A DNA stretch of 24,533 nucleotides from JBMOLK01 sp049325575. Lineage in GTDB: Bacteria > Bacillota > Clostridia > Acetivibrionales > Acetivibrionaceae. Shown piece after piece: positions 7,909-15,573 of the stretch. The notes under the pieces are model-generated. The model did no database searches. It was not told where the DNA came from and worked only from the letters and a program-made list of their open reading frames with translations. The first letter of the stretch is position 1, and every line of letters starts with the position of its first letter. The position numbers were made by a program, and so were the translations under genes. The stretch is taken from assembly GCA_049325575.1 (NCBI GenBank), contig JBMOLK010000015.1:1-24533 (forward strand). Direction: 5' to 3'.

Positions 7909-10053
7909 CTATACATTAAACCTGTTTACCTCTTTTTCCAGGTCATGTGCCAATATCAAGAGGTCTTCCGAGTTCTTAACAAGCTGTTTTACCATATCAG
8001 ACTGCTCTTTTGTTGAATGTGTCATATCATCTATAAAACTCATATTGGTTTCTGAACTGCTGCTTATATTATCAATTATACTGATAATATCTTTTTTTGA
8101 ATTCTCAATGGAGAAAACTGAATCCCTTATATTAACCATCTGGTCCACTATACTGTTAAGAAAGCTTACATTGTTATCAAAATTGTTAACTACATTATCA
8201 ATAGAGGACTCACTCTCCTGTACAACCTGCTGCAGGGCATTAACGGAAGTGTTTGTTTCTTCAATCTTCCTGGTTATATTCTTGAGTTTGTTATCAATAT
8301 CCGACGCAAACTCTTTTGATTGTACCGACAGTTTTTTTACTTCCTCTGCTACCAGACTGAAGCTTTTTCCGTGAACCCCTGCACGTGCTGCTTCGATAGC
8401 AGCGTTTAAAGCCAGCAGATTTGTTTGACCTGATATATCGGTTAAGGCTTTGGTAATTTTATATATCTGGGCTGATGCATCTATAAGCTCTTTAATTTCG
8501 GAACTTATTTCATTCATTGCACTTTTAATATTGTTTGACATGCTGTATAGAAGCTCAACTGATGACTTGTTGTTATTACTTAGCTCCTTGGATTTATTTA
8601 TGATTTCATCTGCAGCCTTTATATCTTCGTTTGCTTTATTTATCTTTTCAGTAACACCAACCATCTCCTCCCTACTCTTAATTACATTATTAATCTGCTT
8701 TCTGCTCTCGTCTTTTACTGTTTCCAGCATTGATGTAAGCTCTTGTATTGCAGCATAGTTCTGCTCACAGGATGAAGATACTGTCTGTGAAGAATTGACC
8801 GACACAGCAGAAGCTTTTTTGATGCTGTTTATCAGATCTTTAAGGCTTAATATCATAGCTTCAAAGTTATTTTGAAGACTACCTATTTCATCACTTCTAT
8901 CATGCCTGAATGTTACATTCAAATTACCCATCTTAACATCATCCATAACCACAACCAGGGATTTAATTCCTTTAGTAATATCTCTTGTAATTAAAAACGA
9001 AACCGCCAGACCGATAATAAGGCATAAAGCTCCGATGAAGATAATTCCCACTGCTGCCTTATTAACACTGTCGGTTATCTTGCTTATCTCCGTTACAGAT
9101 ACCAGGGTCCAGTTTAAAGGTGTCCCCTTTATATCCTCCAGGGTTTCATAAGTTATAAGCATTTTCTTACCATTGATTTCAGCAGTACTAGTGCCTTTTT
9201 TCTCTTTTTGCATTATATTGTAGATATCATGAGGGATATATTTAGAGTTTTTGTCATTCTTATACAGGTCATTAAGCTTAAGACCATTATCACTCATTTT
9301 ATTAGGATTTAATATAATATTATTATCTTTTCCTATGAGATAAACTTCACCTTCGCTTGGAATATTCAGACTTTTTATCAGGTCGTTTACTGTGTTCTCT
9401 CTTATGAAGAACATTATAAAACCTACACTTTTTAAGCTTGTTTCGGTATACATATTTTTTGCCAGACCAATAACGCGTCCGCTGTCTGTATTAGACCTTA
9501 GGGAAGATATATCCTGTACATAGGTGTCAAACCATTTACTTTTGGCTTTACTTTGAAAATATGATTTTACGGTAGGGTTATCTCTTAAGGGTTCGTAGGT
9601 AAATAGTGTTTGCTGCCCGCTTACTACACCGCTTCCACTATTTGAAACAACCATAGCATTTGTGATATCTGTCCTGGATGTCAGGCTTTTATTTAATATG
9701 CTTTTTATTTCATTCTGCTTTCTTAAGATCATAACTTCATCACGTATAATATCCAATTCAGATGTTAAACTCCCAAGTTGATTATCCCTCGATAAAGTCA
9801 TTGACAGCTTGTCAATTTCTTCAAGAACAGTTCTTATATTTTGACTGGTCTGCTTCACCAATTCATAAGTACTTCTGCGGGACTCATCTATCAAAGTTTT
9901 TTGAATAAGGTTAAAACAAAATAATACTACTATTGTCAATGAAAGGGCAATGATCCCAATGAAAGAAATATTAAGCTTTAAACCTATACTAATTCTTTTT
10001 ATGCTTGTAAGTTTAGAAACTCTTTTTAGAATATTGAGAAATTGAGACCTCAT
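7909..10053 (-). CDS. Methyl-accepting chemotaxis protein (transmembrane chemoreceptor)
   Basis: The product is a 714-residue inner-membrane receptor that senses an extracellular ligand and controls the CheA kinase. It has a transmembrane helix at about 28-49, an extracellular sensor at about 50-340 (probably dCache-like, with EVYLIGKDNNIILNP in the membrane-proximal part), a second helix at about 345-367, a HAMP domain at about 368-420 (ending DEIGSLQNNFEAM), and a long cytoplasmic coiled coil. The CheA/CheW-contacting tip, about 540-570, reads QTNLLALNAAIEAARAG and then VHGKSFSLVAEEV, where most receptors have an E at the V. The start chosen is the ATG at 10053, which has GGAGGG 6 bp upstream; an in-frame ATG 13 codons earlier lacks such a site. 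A sigma-D-like promoter lies about 100 bp upstream, as expected for a motility gene. The ligand is unknown, and no che or flagellar gene is nearby. Confidence 0.9.
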   Translation of the reverse strand: MRSQFLNILKRVSKLTSIKRISIGLKLNISFIGIIALSLTIVVLFCFNLIQKTLIDESRRSTYELVKQTSQNIRTVLEEIDKLSMTLSRDNQLGSLTSELDIIRDEVMILRKQNEIKSILNKSLTSRTDITNAMVVSNSGSGVVSGQQTLFTYEPLRDNPTVKSYFQSKAKSKWFDTYVQDISSLRSNTDSGRVIGLAKNMYTETSLKSVGFIMFFIRENTVNDLIKSLNIPSEGEVYLIGKDNNIILNPNKMSDNGLKLNDLYKNDKNSKYIPHDIYNIMQKEKKGTSTAEINGKKMLITYETLEDIKGTPLNWTLVSVTEISKITDSVNKAAVGIIFIGALCLIIGLAVSFLITRDITKGIKSLVVVMDDVKMGNLNVTFRHDRSDEIGSLQNNFEAMILSLKDLINSIKKASAVSVNSSQTVSSSCEQNYAAIQELTSMLETVKDESRKQINNVIKSREEMVGVTEKINKANEDIKAADEIINKSKELSNNNKSSVELLYSMSNNIKSAMNEISSEIKELIDASAQIYKITKALTDISGQTNLLALNAAIEAARAGVHGKSFSLVAEEVKKLSVQSKEFASDIDNKLKNITRKIEETNTSVNALQQVVQESESSIDNVVNNFDNNVSFLNSIVDQMVNIRDSVFSIENSKKDIISIIDNISSSSETNMSFIDDMTHSTKEQSDMVKQLVKNSEDLLILAHDLEKEVNRFNV

Positions 10054-10159
10054 ATGGTACCCTCCCGCAAAATAATTAAATATTCGTTGCAAATGCGCAA
10101 GATACGGCTAAGTTTGAACCTTAGTTGATAGCCAATTAACACTTAATTGATCTTCTAAT

Positions 10160-10187
10160 ATATCGGTATTTAATATCAAATTAATTA
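10160..10187 (-). promoter_or_regulatory. Candidate sigma-D (sigma-28) promoter of the chemotaxis gene
   Basis: On the minus strand ACCGATAT (10160-10167) resembles the flagellar sigma-factor -10 consensus GCCGATAA, and TAAT (10184-10187) sits 16 bp upstream where TAAA is expected. The predicted start would be near 10153, giving a leader of about 100 nt. The match is partial, but the downstream gene is the type this sigma factor usually serves. The MITE-like repeat ends only 9 bp upstream of the -35. Confidence 0.45.
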
Positions 10188-10196
10188 GTAGTAGTT

Positions 10197-10294
10197 AGAG
10201 ATAACAACTGTAAAGATAAACATATAATTCGCTCCGCTAATTTGATACAAATGGCTTGCCTATCTTGTTTATCTACTTTTACAGTTCGATCTCT
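10197..10294 (-). repeat. MITE-like palindromic repeat, copy 1
   Basis: A 98-bp element with inverted ends. Read on the minus strand it starts AGAGAT-CG-AACTGTAAAAGTAGATAAAC, and its far end is the complement (GTTTATCTTTACAGTT ... ATCTCT); the arms differ by a 4-nt AGTA insertion. The interior holds a small ATTTG-TAT-CAAAT palindrome and the block AGCGGAGCGAATTAT. A second copy, about 90% identical and oppositely oriented, is at 21304-21402. It has no coding capacity. This size and structure fit a miniature inverted-repeat element moved by a transposase elsewhere, or a dispersed palindromic repeat. Target-site duplications are not clear. Confidence 0.75.
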
Positions 10295-10325
10295 ATAATT
10301 GCATAATTTTATCATTATATAAAAA

Positions 10326-10375
10326 GCGCTTTTTAACACTATATTACAAAGACAATCTGTTGTGTTAAAAAGCAC
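10326..10375. repeat. Stand-alone 14-bp-arm inverted repeat
   Basis: GCGCTTTTTAACAC (10326-10339) and GTGTTAAAAAGCAC (10362-10375) form a stem with one mismatch or wobble around a 22-nt loop, and TATAT flanks both sides. It starts 31 bp from the MITE-like repeat and has no adjoining gene end, so it is not an obvious terminator. It may be a second small mobile palindrome or a leftover. Confidence 0.5.
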
Positions 10376-10526
10376 TATATAAAGTAATCTTAATTGTATA
10401 AAGCCCTAAGTTTTCTCCCTCTATAATTTAACACCCTGCACAACTTATTGTTAATTATTTAACAATTTAATTGTAATACATTGTTATTTTCTTGTCAATG
10501 TGTTTTTGGGATTTTTCGGAGAAGAC

Positions 10527-10555
10527 TTGATATATATTTTTAATAATGCTATTAT
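10527..10555 (+). promoter_or_regulatory. Candidate sigma-A promoter of the V-ATPase operon
   Basis: TTGATA (10527-10532), a 17-bp spacer and TATTAT (10550-10555) match the housekeeping promoter pattern (4 of 6 and 5 of 6). Transcription would begin near 10562. The region is very AT-rich, so chance matches are common and other start points cannot be excluded. Confidence 0.45.
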
Positions 10556-10755
10556 TTATTATTAGTTTTATTTCGATATATAAAATTAAGATTCAATGTC
10601 GAGTCGCATATCTCCCTGTACATAAATTTAAGTTCTCAAAATATAATCATAACTTTGTTAAATATAAGCGATAAAAGTTGGTATATAAGTAGCATTAAGA
10701 ACCAGCATAGTTTAGTATAAGTTGGATATAAATACATATACAAGGTGGTGATTTT

Positions 10756-11082
10756 GTGTCTATTGATATAATTAGATCTATAAAACAGGTAGAAACCGAA
10801 GCTGAACAGATTAAAAAACAGTCATTGGAAGATTCTCGTCAGATTCTTTCTGAAGCCAGCAATCAGTCCTATAAGCTTTTGGAGCAGTCTTTGGAAGATG
10901 CAGAGAAGGAAGCTAAGGAGATTATAAAGGAAGCTGAAAAATCAGCTAATATTGAAATCGAAAAACTAAAAAGTGAGGTTTTGGAAGAGTGTGAAATCAT
11001 AAAAGCCCATGCAAGAAAAAATTTGGACAAGGCAGTAGAGATAATTATAGGAAGGATAGTGAAGCTCCATGGCAATAGTTAA
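10756..11082 (+). CDS. ntpF: V-type ATPase peripheral stalk subunit G/H (NtpF-like)
   Basis: The 108-residue product is almost entirely one charged helix rich in Glu, Lys, Ala and Gln (about residues 10-100), as expected for the stalk subunit that pairs with subunit E and links V1 to subunit I. Its identity rests on this composition and on its place as first gene of the operon, where Enterococcus hirae has ntpF. The start is GTG at 10756, with AAGGTGG (10742-10748) at 7 bp spacing. The gene overlaps the next one by 14 bp, suggesting translational coupling. It would be cytoplasmic, attached to the membrane complex. Sequence conservation in this subunit is low, so the letter name (G, H or F) varies between nomenclatures. 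Confidence 0.8.
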   Translation: MSIDIIRSIKQVETEAEQIKKQSLEDSRQILSEASNQSYKLLEQSLEDAEKEAKEIIKEAEKSANIEIEKLKSEVLEECEIIKAHARKNLDKAVEIIIGRIVKLHGNS

Positions 11083-13036
11083 AATGAACAAGCTCTCCCT
11101 GATAGGCCTTGAGACAGATAAGGAACGTATCCTGGAGAGTCTTATGAAAATGGGTGTTGTGGAGATAATTGACTCTTCGGAAAAAATTTCTTCGGAGGAA
11201 TGGACAGACCTGGTGGTTGCTGATGGGGACAGTGAAGGAGTATCACATTTTGATGAAAATATCACCAGGGTAAAGGCTGCTTTAGAATACCTGTCCAAAT
11301 TCGACAAACGCAAAAAGGGCATGTTCAACTTCAAGCGAAGCGTAAATGTAAGTGAATATAAAATGGTTATTCAAAACCTGGATAAGCTTTGGTCAGTTGT
11401 AAATCAGATTATCCAATATGATGAGCAGTTGTCAAATTTAAAATCCGAAAAGAATAAAAATACCAACCTCATTATAAGCCTTGATCCCTGGAAATCACTA
11501 ACTGTACCTTTAGAGCTTTCTTCTACAAGGACAACCTCTGTTTTATTAGGGGTTATTCCTGAAATAGCAGATACCGAAAAGTTAAAGCAGGATATGAGTG
11601 AACAGGTTCCTGAAAGCTATATTGAGGTAGTTAACGAAGATAAGGATCAAAGCTATCTTCTGGTGGTTTATTATAGTGCCAGGGAAGAAGATGCAATGAA
11701 GATATTGAAGCAGCACGGGTTCTCTAAAGTAACCTTCAAAGACCTTGAGGGTACTGCTGCAAACAATATTAGTGCTGCCTCAAAGGCTATTGAAGAAATT
11801 GAAAAGAATATGGAAGAAGTAGAGAATAAGATAGCTTCTTTTGTAAACTTTAAGGATGACCTTGAAATACTTCATGATCATCTGGTGACAGAGAGAGACA
11901 GGAAAAAGATCCTTGACAACATGGTGAAAACAAATAGGGTATTTATGCTTGAAGGCTGGGTTCCTGCCAATATATCGGAAAAGGTTAGAAAGCGTTTAAA
12001 TGAAATATCGGAATGTGTGGTTGACATACATCCCCCGGGTCCGGATGAAGAGTATCCGGTCCTGCTAAAAAATTCAACGCTGGTACAGCCTTATGAAATG
12101 ATTACCGAAATGTACAGTCTTCCGAGCTCTAAAGGCCTTGATCCCAGCGTGTTTATGACGCCGTTCTACTTCGTGTTTTTCGGCCTCATGGTAAGTGATG
12201 CAGGGTATGGTTTGCTGATGGCCTTAATAACCGGAATACTTCTATTAAAATATAAATTTGAGGGACTTCTGTCAAAGCTTATGAGACTCATATTCTTTGG
12301 AGGTATTTCAACCTTCATCTGGGGTGTCCTGTTTGGAGGGTGGTTTGGAAATATTTTAGACCTTATAACAGGCAGTAAAGATCCCGTTATACCTGCCTTA
12401 TGGTTTAATCCCCTAAACGATCCTATGAGGCTTCTCATTTGGTCCATTATATTTGGAGCGATCCACCTGTCTACCGGAATGGCTCTTAAGGCATATATGC
12501 TGATTAAGGATGGGAAACCCTGGGATGCACTCTTTGATATAGGTTTCTGGTATATCTTCCTTATAGGACTCCCAATGCTGGCAGCAGGAGGCATCATAGG
12601 AACTATAGGAAAATACATGGCCATAGTTGGAGCAGTGCTTCTTGTATTGACACAGGGCAGAGGGCAAAAGGGCATAGTTAAAAAGCTCTTATCAGGGGTT
12701 CTTAGTCTTTACAATGTGACGGGATATTTAAGCGATCTCTTATCCTATTCAAGACTTCTTGCCCTGGGTCTGGCTACAGGAGTTATAGCCACAGTTATCA
12801 ATACTGTAGGAACCCTGTTTGGTTTTAATATACTGGGTATAATAATACTGGCTGTCATTTTTATAGTTGGTCACGTATTTAATATTCTAATAAATGCTTT
12901 AGGAGCTTACGTGCACTCAAGCCGTCTTCAATACGTTGAATTCTTCAGTAAGTTTTACGAGGGTGGGGGTAAAGACTTTCAGCCCTTTAAAAGAAATACA
13001 AAATATATAAACATAAACGACAAGGAGGCAATATAA
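11069..13036 (+). CDS. ntpI: V-type ATPase subunit I (membrane stator, subunit a homologue)
   Basis: The 655-residue product has a cytoplasmic N-terminal half (about 1-340, partly coiled coil near 230-300) and a C-terminal half with about seven or eight membrane helices starting at about 362 (FYFVFFGLMVSDAGYG). The C-terminal half forms the ion half-channels against the K ring. Two arginines stand out: Arg562 in SYSRLLALGLATG and Arg619 in HSSRLQYVEFFSKF. They match the two conserved, functionally important arginines of E. hirae NtpI. The C-terminal FYEGGGKDFQPF motif is typical of the family. The length is normal. It overlaps ntpF by 14 bp and is followed 2 bp later by ntpK. Confidence 0.95.
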   Translation: MAIVKMNKLSLIGLETDKERILESLMKMGVVEIIDSSEKISSEEWTDLVVADGDSEGVSHFDENITRVKAALEYLSKFDKRKKGMFNFKRSVNVSEYKMVIQNLDKLWSVVNQIIQYDEQLSNLKSEKNKNTNLIISLDPWKSLTVPLELSSTRTTSVLLGVIPEIADTEKLKQDMSEQVPESYIEVVNEDKDQSYLLVVYYSAREEDAMKILKQHGFSKVTFKDLEGTAANNISAASKAIEEIEKNMEEVENKIASFVNFKDDLEILHDHLVTERDRKKILDNMVKTNRVFMLEGWVPANISEKVRKRLNEISECVVDIHPPGPDEEYPVLLKNSTLVQPYEMITEMYSLPSSKGLDPSVFMTPFYFVFFGLMVSDAGYGLLMALITGILLLKYKFEGLLSKLMRLIFFGGISTFIWGVLFGGWFGNILDLITGSKDPVIPALWFNPLNDPMRLLIWSIIFGAIHLSTGMALKAYMLIKDGKPWDALFDIGFWYIFLIGLPMLAAGGIIGTIGKYMAIVGAVLLVLTQGRGQKGIVKKLLSGVLSLYNVTGYLSDLLSYSRLLALGLATGVIATVINTVGTLFGFNILGIIILAVIFIVGHVFNILINALGAYVHSSRLQYVEFFSKFYEGGGKDFQPFKRNTKYININDKEAI

Positions 13037-13038
13037 TT

Positions 13039-13530
13039 ATGGATTGGATATCTAGTTTGTTTAATGGAAATGTTTTAGCACTGGTTGGAGCAGCTCTGGC
13101 AGTATTCCTTGCTGGGACAGGTTCTGCAAAAGGAGTTGGAATAGTTGGTGAAGCAGCTGCAGGTCTTATTACCGAAGATCCGGGTAAATTCGGTCAGGCA
13201 TTATTGTTGCAGGCTCTCCCGGGTACACAGGGTATATATGGCCTCCTGACCGGTTTTGTTATTTTAAATAGAATAGGCATCATTGGCGGTACACAGGTAA
13301 CTCTTACAACACAGCAAGGCCTCTTGTTCCTTGCAGCATCACTTCCTATTGCTTTTGTCGGCTTATATTCAGGTATTGCCCAGGGTAGAGCTGCTGCAGC
13401 AGGTATCGGTATTATAGCCAAGAGACCGGAAGATCTTGCAAAGGGTATAATGTTTGCAGCAATGGTTGAAACCTATGCGGTACTGGCACTGCTGGCATCA
13501 ATACTGATGGTTAACGGAATCAAATTATAA
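13039..13530 (+). CDS. ntpK: V-type ATPase proteolipid subunit K (rotor ring, probably Na+-binding)
   Basis: The 163-residue product is a duplicated hairpin of four membrane helices (about 11-33, 50-77, 92-114, 133-158) that forms the c/K rotor ring. The ion-binding glutamate is Glu144 in MVETYAVL. The first hairpin has LPGTQGIYG (Leu60, Thr63, Gln64) and the third helix ends SGIAQGR (Gln115). These match the Na+ ligands of E. hirae NtpK (Leu61, Thr64, Gln65, Gln110, Glu139), so Na+ transport is predicted. As in other V-type rings only the second hairpin carries the carboxylate; the first has Gln58 and Gln64 nearby. The ribosome-binding site AAGGAGG (13021-13027) lies inside the end of ntpI. 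Confidence 0.95.
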   Translation: MDWISSLFNGNVLALVGAALAVFLAGTGSAKGVGIVGEAAAGLITEDPGKFGQALLLQALPGTQGIYGLLTGFVILNRIGIIGGTQVTLTTQQGLLFLAASLPIAFVGLYSGIAQGRAAAAGIGIIAKRPEDLAKGIMFAAMVETYAVLALLASILMVNGIKL

Positions 13531-13545
13531 TAAGGGAGTGTTCCC

Positions 13546-14142
13546 ATGTCAGGAGTAGAAAAACTAAAAGACAGGATACTTGAGGAGGCCCGCCTTCAAG
13601 CGGATGCAAATACAAAGCGGGCACAGGATGAAGCGGCGGACATAATAGAAGCTGCCGGTAAGGAAGCTGAAACAAAAAGGAAAGAAACTATTGAAAAAGC
13701 AAAAAGGGAAGCTGTTGAAGTCAAAAAAAGGCTTATAGCTGTTGCAGAGCTTGAAGCCAGGAAAGAAAGGCTAAAAGCAAAGCAGGAAATAGTGGAAGAG
13801 GCTTTTGACAAGACCCTTGAGAAGCTAAATAGCTTGCCGGACCCGGAGTATCAGAATATTCTATCGGATATGATAGTAAATTCTGTGGGAAGCAATAGTG
13901 TTGAGATTGTCCTCTCCCCTAAGGATAAGAATAAGCTTTCACAGACTTTTATAGAAGATATCAACAAAAAGCTTTTGGCAAAAGGAGTTACGGGAAGCGT
14001 CAGGCTAGCTGATGAAACCCGTAATATAAATGGAGGATTCATTTTAAAATCAGGTGATATGGAAATCAATTACTCCTTTGAAGCAATAATAAGAATGAAA
14101 CGAGATGAAATAGAGTCGGAAGTTATTAACTCCCTATTTTAG
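13546..14142 (+). CDS. ntpE: V-type ATPase peripheral stalk subunit E
   Basis: The 198-residue product has a long charged N-terminal helix (about 1-95, rich in Ala, Glu and Lys) and a mixed alpha/beta C-terminal domain (about 100-198), the standard plan of subunit E, which pairs with the small stalk subunit and anchors the A3B3 head. The C-terminal segment NGGFILKSGDMEINYSFEAI is characteristic. AAGGGAG lies 8 bp before the ATG, and the gene begins 15 bp after ntpK. A 66-bp gap separates it from ntpC, the longest in the operon, but I saw no hairpin or terminator there. Confidence 0.92.
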   Translation: MSGVEKLKDRILEEARLQADANTKRAQDEAADIIEAAGKEAETKRKETIEKAKREAVEVKKRLIAVAELEARKERLKAKQEIVEEAFDKTLEKLNSLPDPEYQNILSDMIVNSVGSNSVEIVLSPKDKNKLSQTFIEDINKKLLAKGVTGSVRLADETRNINGGFILKSGDMEINYSFEAIIRMKRDEIESEVINSLF

Positions 14143-14208
14143 AGGCAGACTTATCGTTCTTGTATCTACTAAACAAACTTATTATTTATTGAAAGGAGGG
14201 AATTTGAT

Positions 14209-15228
14209 TTGCCAAGGGATAATAGAAGCGGTGATACCCAGTACGCATATGCGGTCTCAAGGGTAAGAGCTATCGAAAAGAAGCTTTTGGATAAAACCAA
14301 ACTGGACAGGATGATAGATTCCAAATCCCCGGAAGAAGCATTAAAGGTGCTCCTGGAAGCGGATTATGGCTTTTCTACAGCTGAAATCGGCAGCATCCAT
14401 GAATATGAAAGACTTCTTATGGAGGAGCATAAAAAGGTATACAAATTGTTAAAGGAAATTGCACCTGAACCTGATGTGTTTGATCTCTTCCTGCTGTCAA
14501 GTGACTATCATAACGCCAAGGTCATATTGAAAGCAGAGTTTTCGGGACAGGACGAGAATGGCATCCTTGTAGAGTCAGGTTCCATTCCTGTAAACAGGCT
14601 CAAAATCATGATAAAGGACCGGAACATGACCGAAATGCCCGTTATAATGAGAAGGGCGGTTGAAGAGTGCATAGATACCTTCGGCAGGACAGGCGATCCC
14701 CAAGTAATAGATTTGATACTGGATAAGGCAAGCTTTAGTCAAATGAAGGAAGTTTCCCGGGCCTCAGGTAATAAATTTCTAAAGGACCTTGTAACAGTAC
14801 TTATTGATCTTGCCAATATAAAGGTTTTTTTAAGAGTAAAAAATCTTAGGAAATCCTGGGATTTTCTGCAGAAGATCCTGGTACCGGATGGCAGTATCGA
14901 CAACAGGGTGTATGTTGAAAACCTTGATGCCCCGTTGGACAACTTCATAGATGCTCTGAAGTTCAGCCAGTACGGTGTGTTTATGGAAGAGGGTATTGAG
15001 AGCTTTAAAACTACCGGAAGTCTTACAAAATTTGAAAAGCTTTCGGATAATTTTATAATTTCATTTGCTAAGAAGGCCAAGTATATTTCATTTGGTATTG
15101 AACCCTTGATAGGATACCTTATGGCAAAAGAAACAGAAATTAAAAACGCCAGAATAGTAATGGTGGGCAAAATAAATAATATTTCTAGTGAGATAATAAG
15201 AGAAAGGCTGAGAGAGGCTTATGTATAA
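14209..15228 (+). CDS. ntpC: V-type ATPase subunit C (d-type socket of the rotor)
   Basis: The 339-residue, mostly helical soluble protein should sit on top of the K ring and receive the D/F central shaft. Family features are the N-terminal YAYAVSRVRAIEKKLLD block, DYHNAKVILKAEFSG in the first third, DLANIKVFLRVKN in the middle, and the C-terminal EPLIGYLMAKETEIKNARIVMVGKINN. Three similar helical repeats are expected in the family. The start is TTG at 14209 (giving M-P-R-D), supported by AGGAGGG (14194-14200) at 8 bp spacing; no in-frame ATG fits better. The rare start and the 66-bp gap may tune its output, since only one copy is needed per complex. It overlaps the next gene by 8 bp. Confidence 0.93.
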   Translation: MPRDNRSGDTQYAYAVSRVRAIEKKLLDKTKLDRMIDSKSPEEALKVLLEADYGFSTAEIGSIHEYERLLMEEHKKVYKLLKEIAPEPDVFDLFLLSSDYHNAKVILKAEFSGQDENGILVESGSIPVNRLKIMIKDRNMTEMPVIMRRAVEECIDTFGRTGDPQVIDLILDKASFSQMKEVSRASGNKFLKDLVTVLIDLANIKVFLRVKNLRKSWDFLQKILVPDGSIDNRVYVENLDAPLDNFIDALKFSQYGVFMEEGIESFKTTGSLTKFEKLSDNFIISFAKKAKYISFGIEPLIGYLMAKETEIKNARIVMVGKINNISSEIIRERLREAYV

Positions 15229-15541
15229 GATAGGTGTAATAGGAGACAAAGACAGTATTCTTGGATTCAAAGCTCTAGGTATGTCGGTATTTCCTGTGAC
15301 AAGTCCTCTTGAAGCCCAGGAGGTTTTGGAGAAAATAGCCGGCCAGCAATATGCCGTAATTTATATTACAGAGCAGATAGCCAAGGATATTGTCCCCACA
15401 ATCGACAAATACAGCGAACAAAGATTTCCAGCCATAATACCTATACCCGGCAACCAGGGATCTTTAGGTATAGGAATTAAGGGTGTGAAAAAGAGTGTTG
15501 AGCGGGCTGTAGGTGCAGATATACTTTTTAGAGATGAATAA
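15221..15541 (+). CDS. ntpG: V-type ATPase subunit F (NtpG)
   Basis: The 106-residue product has a Rossmann-like alpha/beta fold as in V-ATPase subunit F. It starts MYKIGVIGDKDSILGFKALG and has YAVIYITEQIA in the middle, both strong family signatures. It binds the central rotor shaft subunit D and contacts subunit C. The ATG overlaps the end of ntpC by 8 bp, and a GAGAGG site lies within the ntpC coding sequence, so translation of the two is probably coupled. The length is normal for the family. Confidence 0.93.
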   Translation: MYKIGVIGDKDSILGFKALGMSVFPVTSPLEAQEVLEKIAGQQYAVIYITEQIAKDIVPTIDKYSEQRFPAIIPIPGNQGSLGIGIKGVKKSVERAVGADILFRDE

Positions 15542-15573
15542 GTCGCAGATTCTAGTGAAAGAAGGGATAAAAC

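Larger units (their letters stand above)
10054..10755. other. Divergent intergenic region between the chemotaxis gene and the V-ATPase operon
   Basis: About 700 bp without a gene. From left to right it holds the chemotaxis leader and its sigma-D-like promoter (10160-10187), the MITE-like repeat (10197-10294), a second inverted repeat (10326-10375), an AT-rich stretch, and a sigma-A promoter candidate (10527-10555) that would give the V-ATPase operon a leader of about 190 nt. I recognised no riboswitch in that leader. Confidence 0.6.

Noticed and set aside
10054..10092. A 13-codon N-terminal extension of the chemotaxis protein
   Set aside because: The downstream ATG at 10053 has a GGAGGG site at good spacing, which lies inside the proposed extension.
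10181..10375. A 64-codon minus-strand open frame
   Set aside because: It lies wholly on the MITE-like repeat and the second inverted repeat, has no ribosome-binding site, and its product resembles nothing.
10556..10755. Riboswitch in the V-ATPase leader
   Set aside because: I looked for conserved cores, including that of the c-di-GMP class, in this leader and upstream of the chemotaxis gene and saw none.
12166..12675. A 169-codon antisense open frame inside ntpI
   Set aside because: It is a shadow of the membrane domain of ntpI, with no start signals and a low-complexity product.
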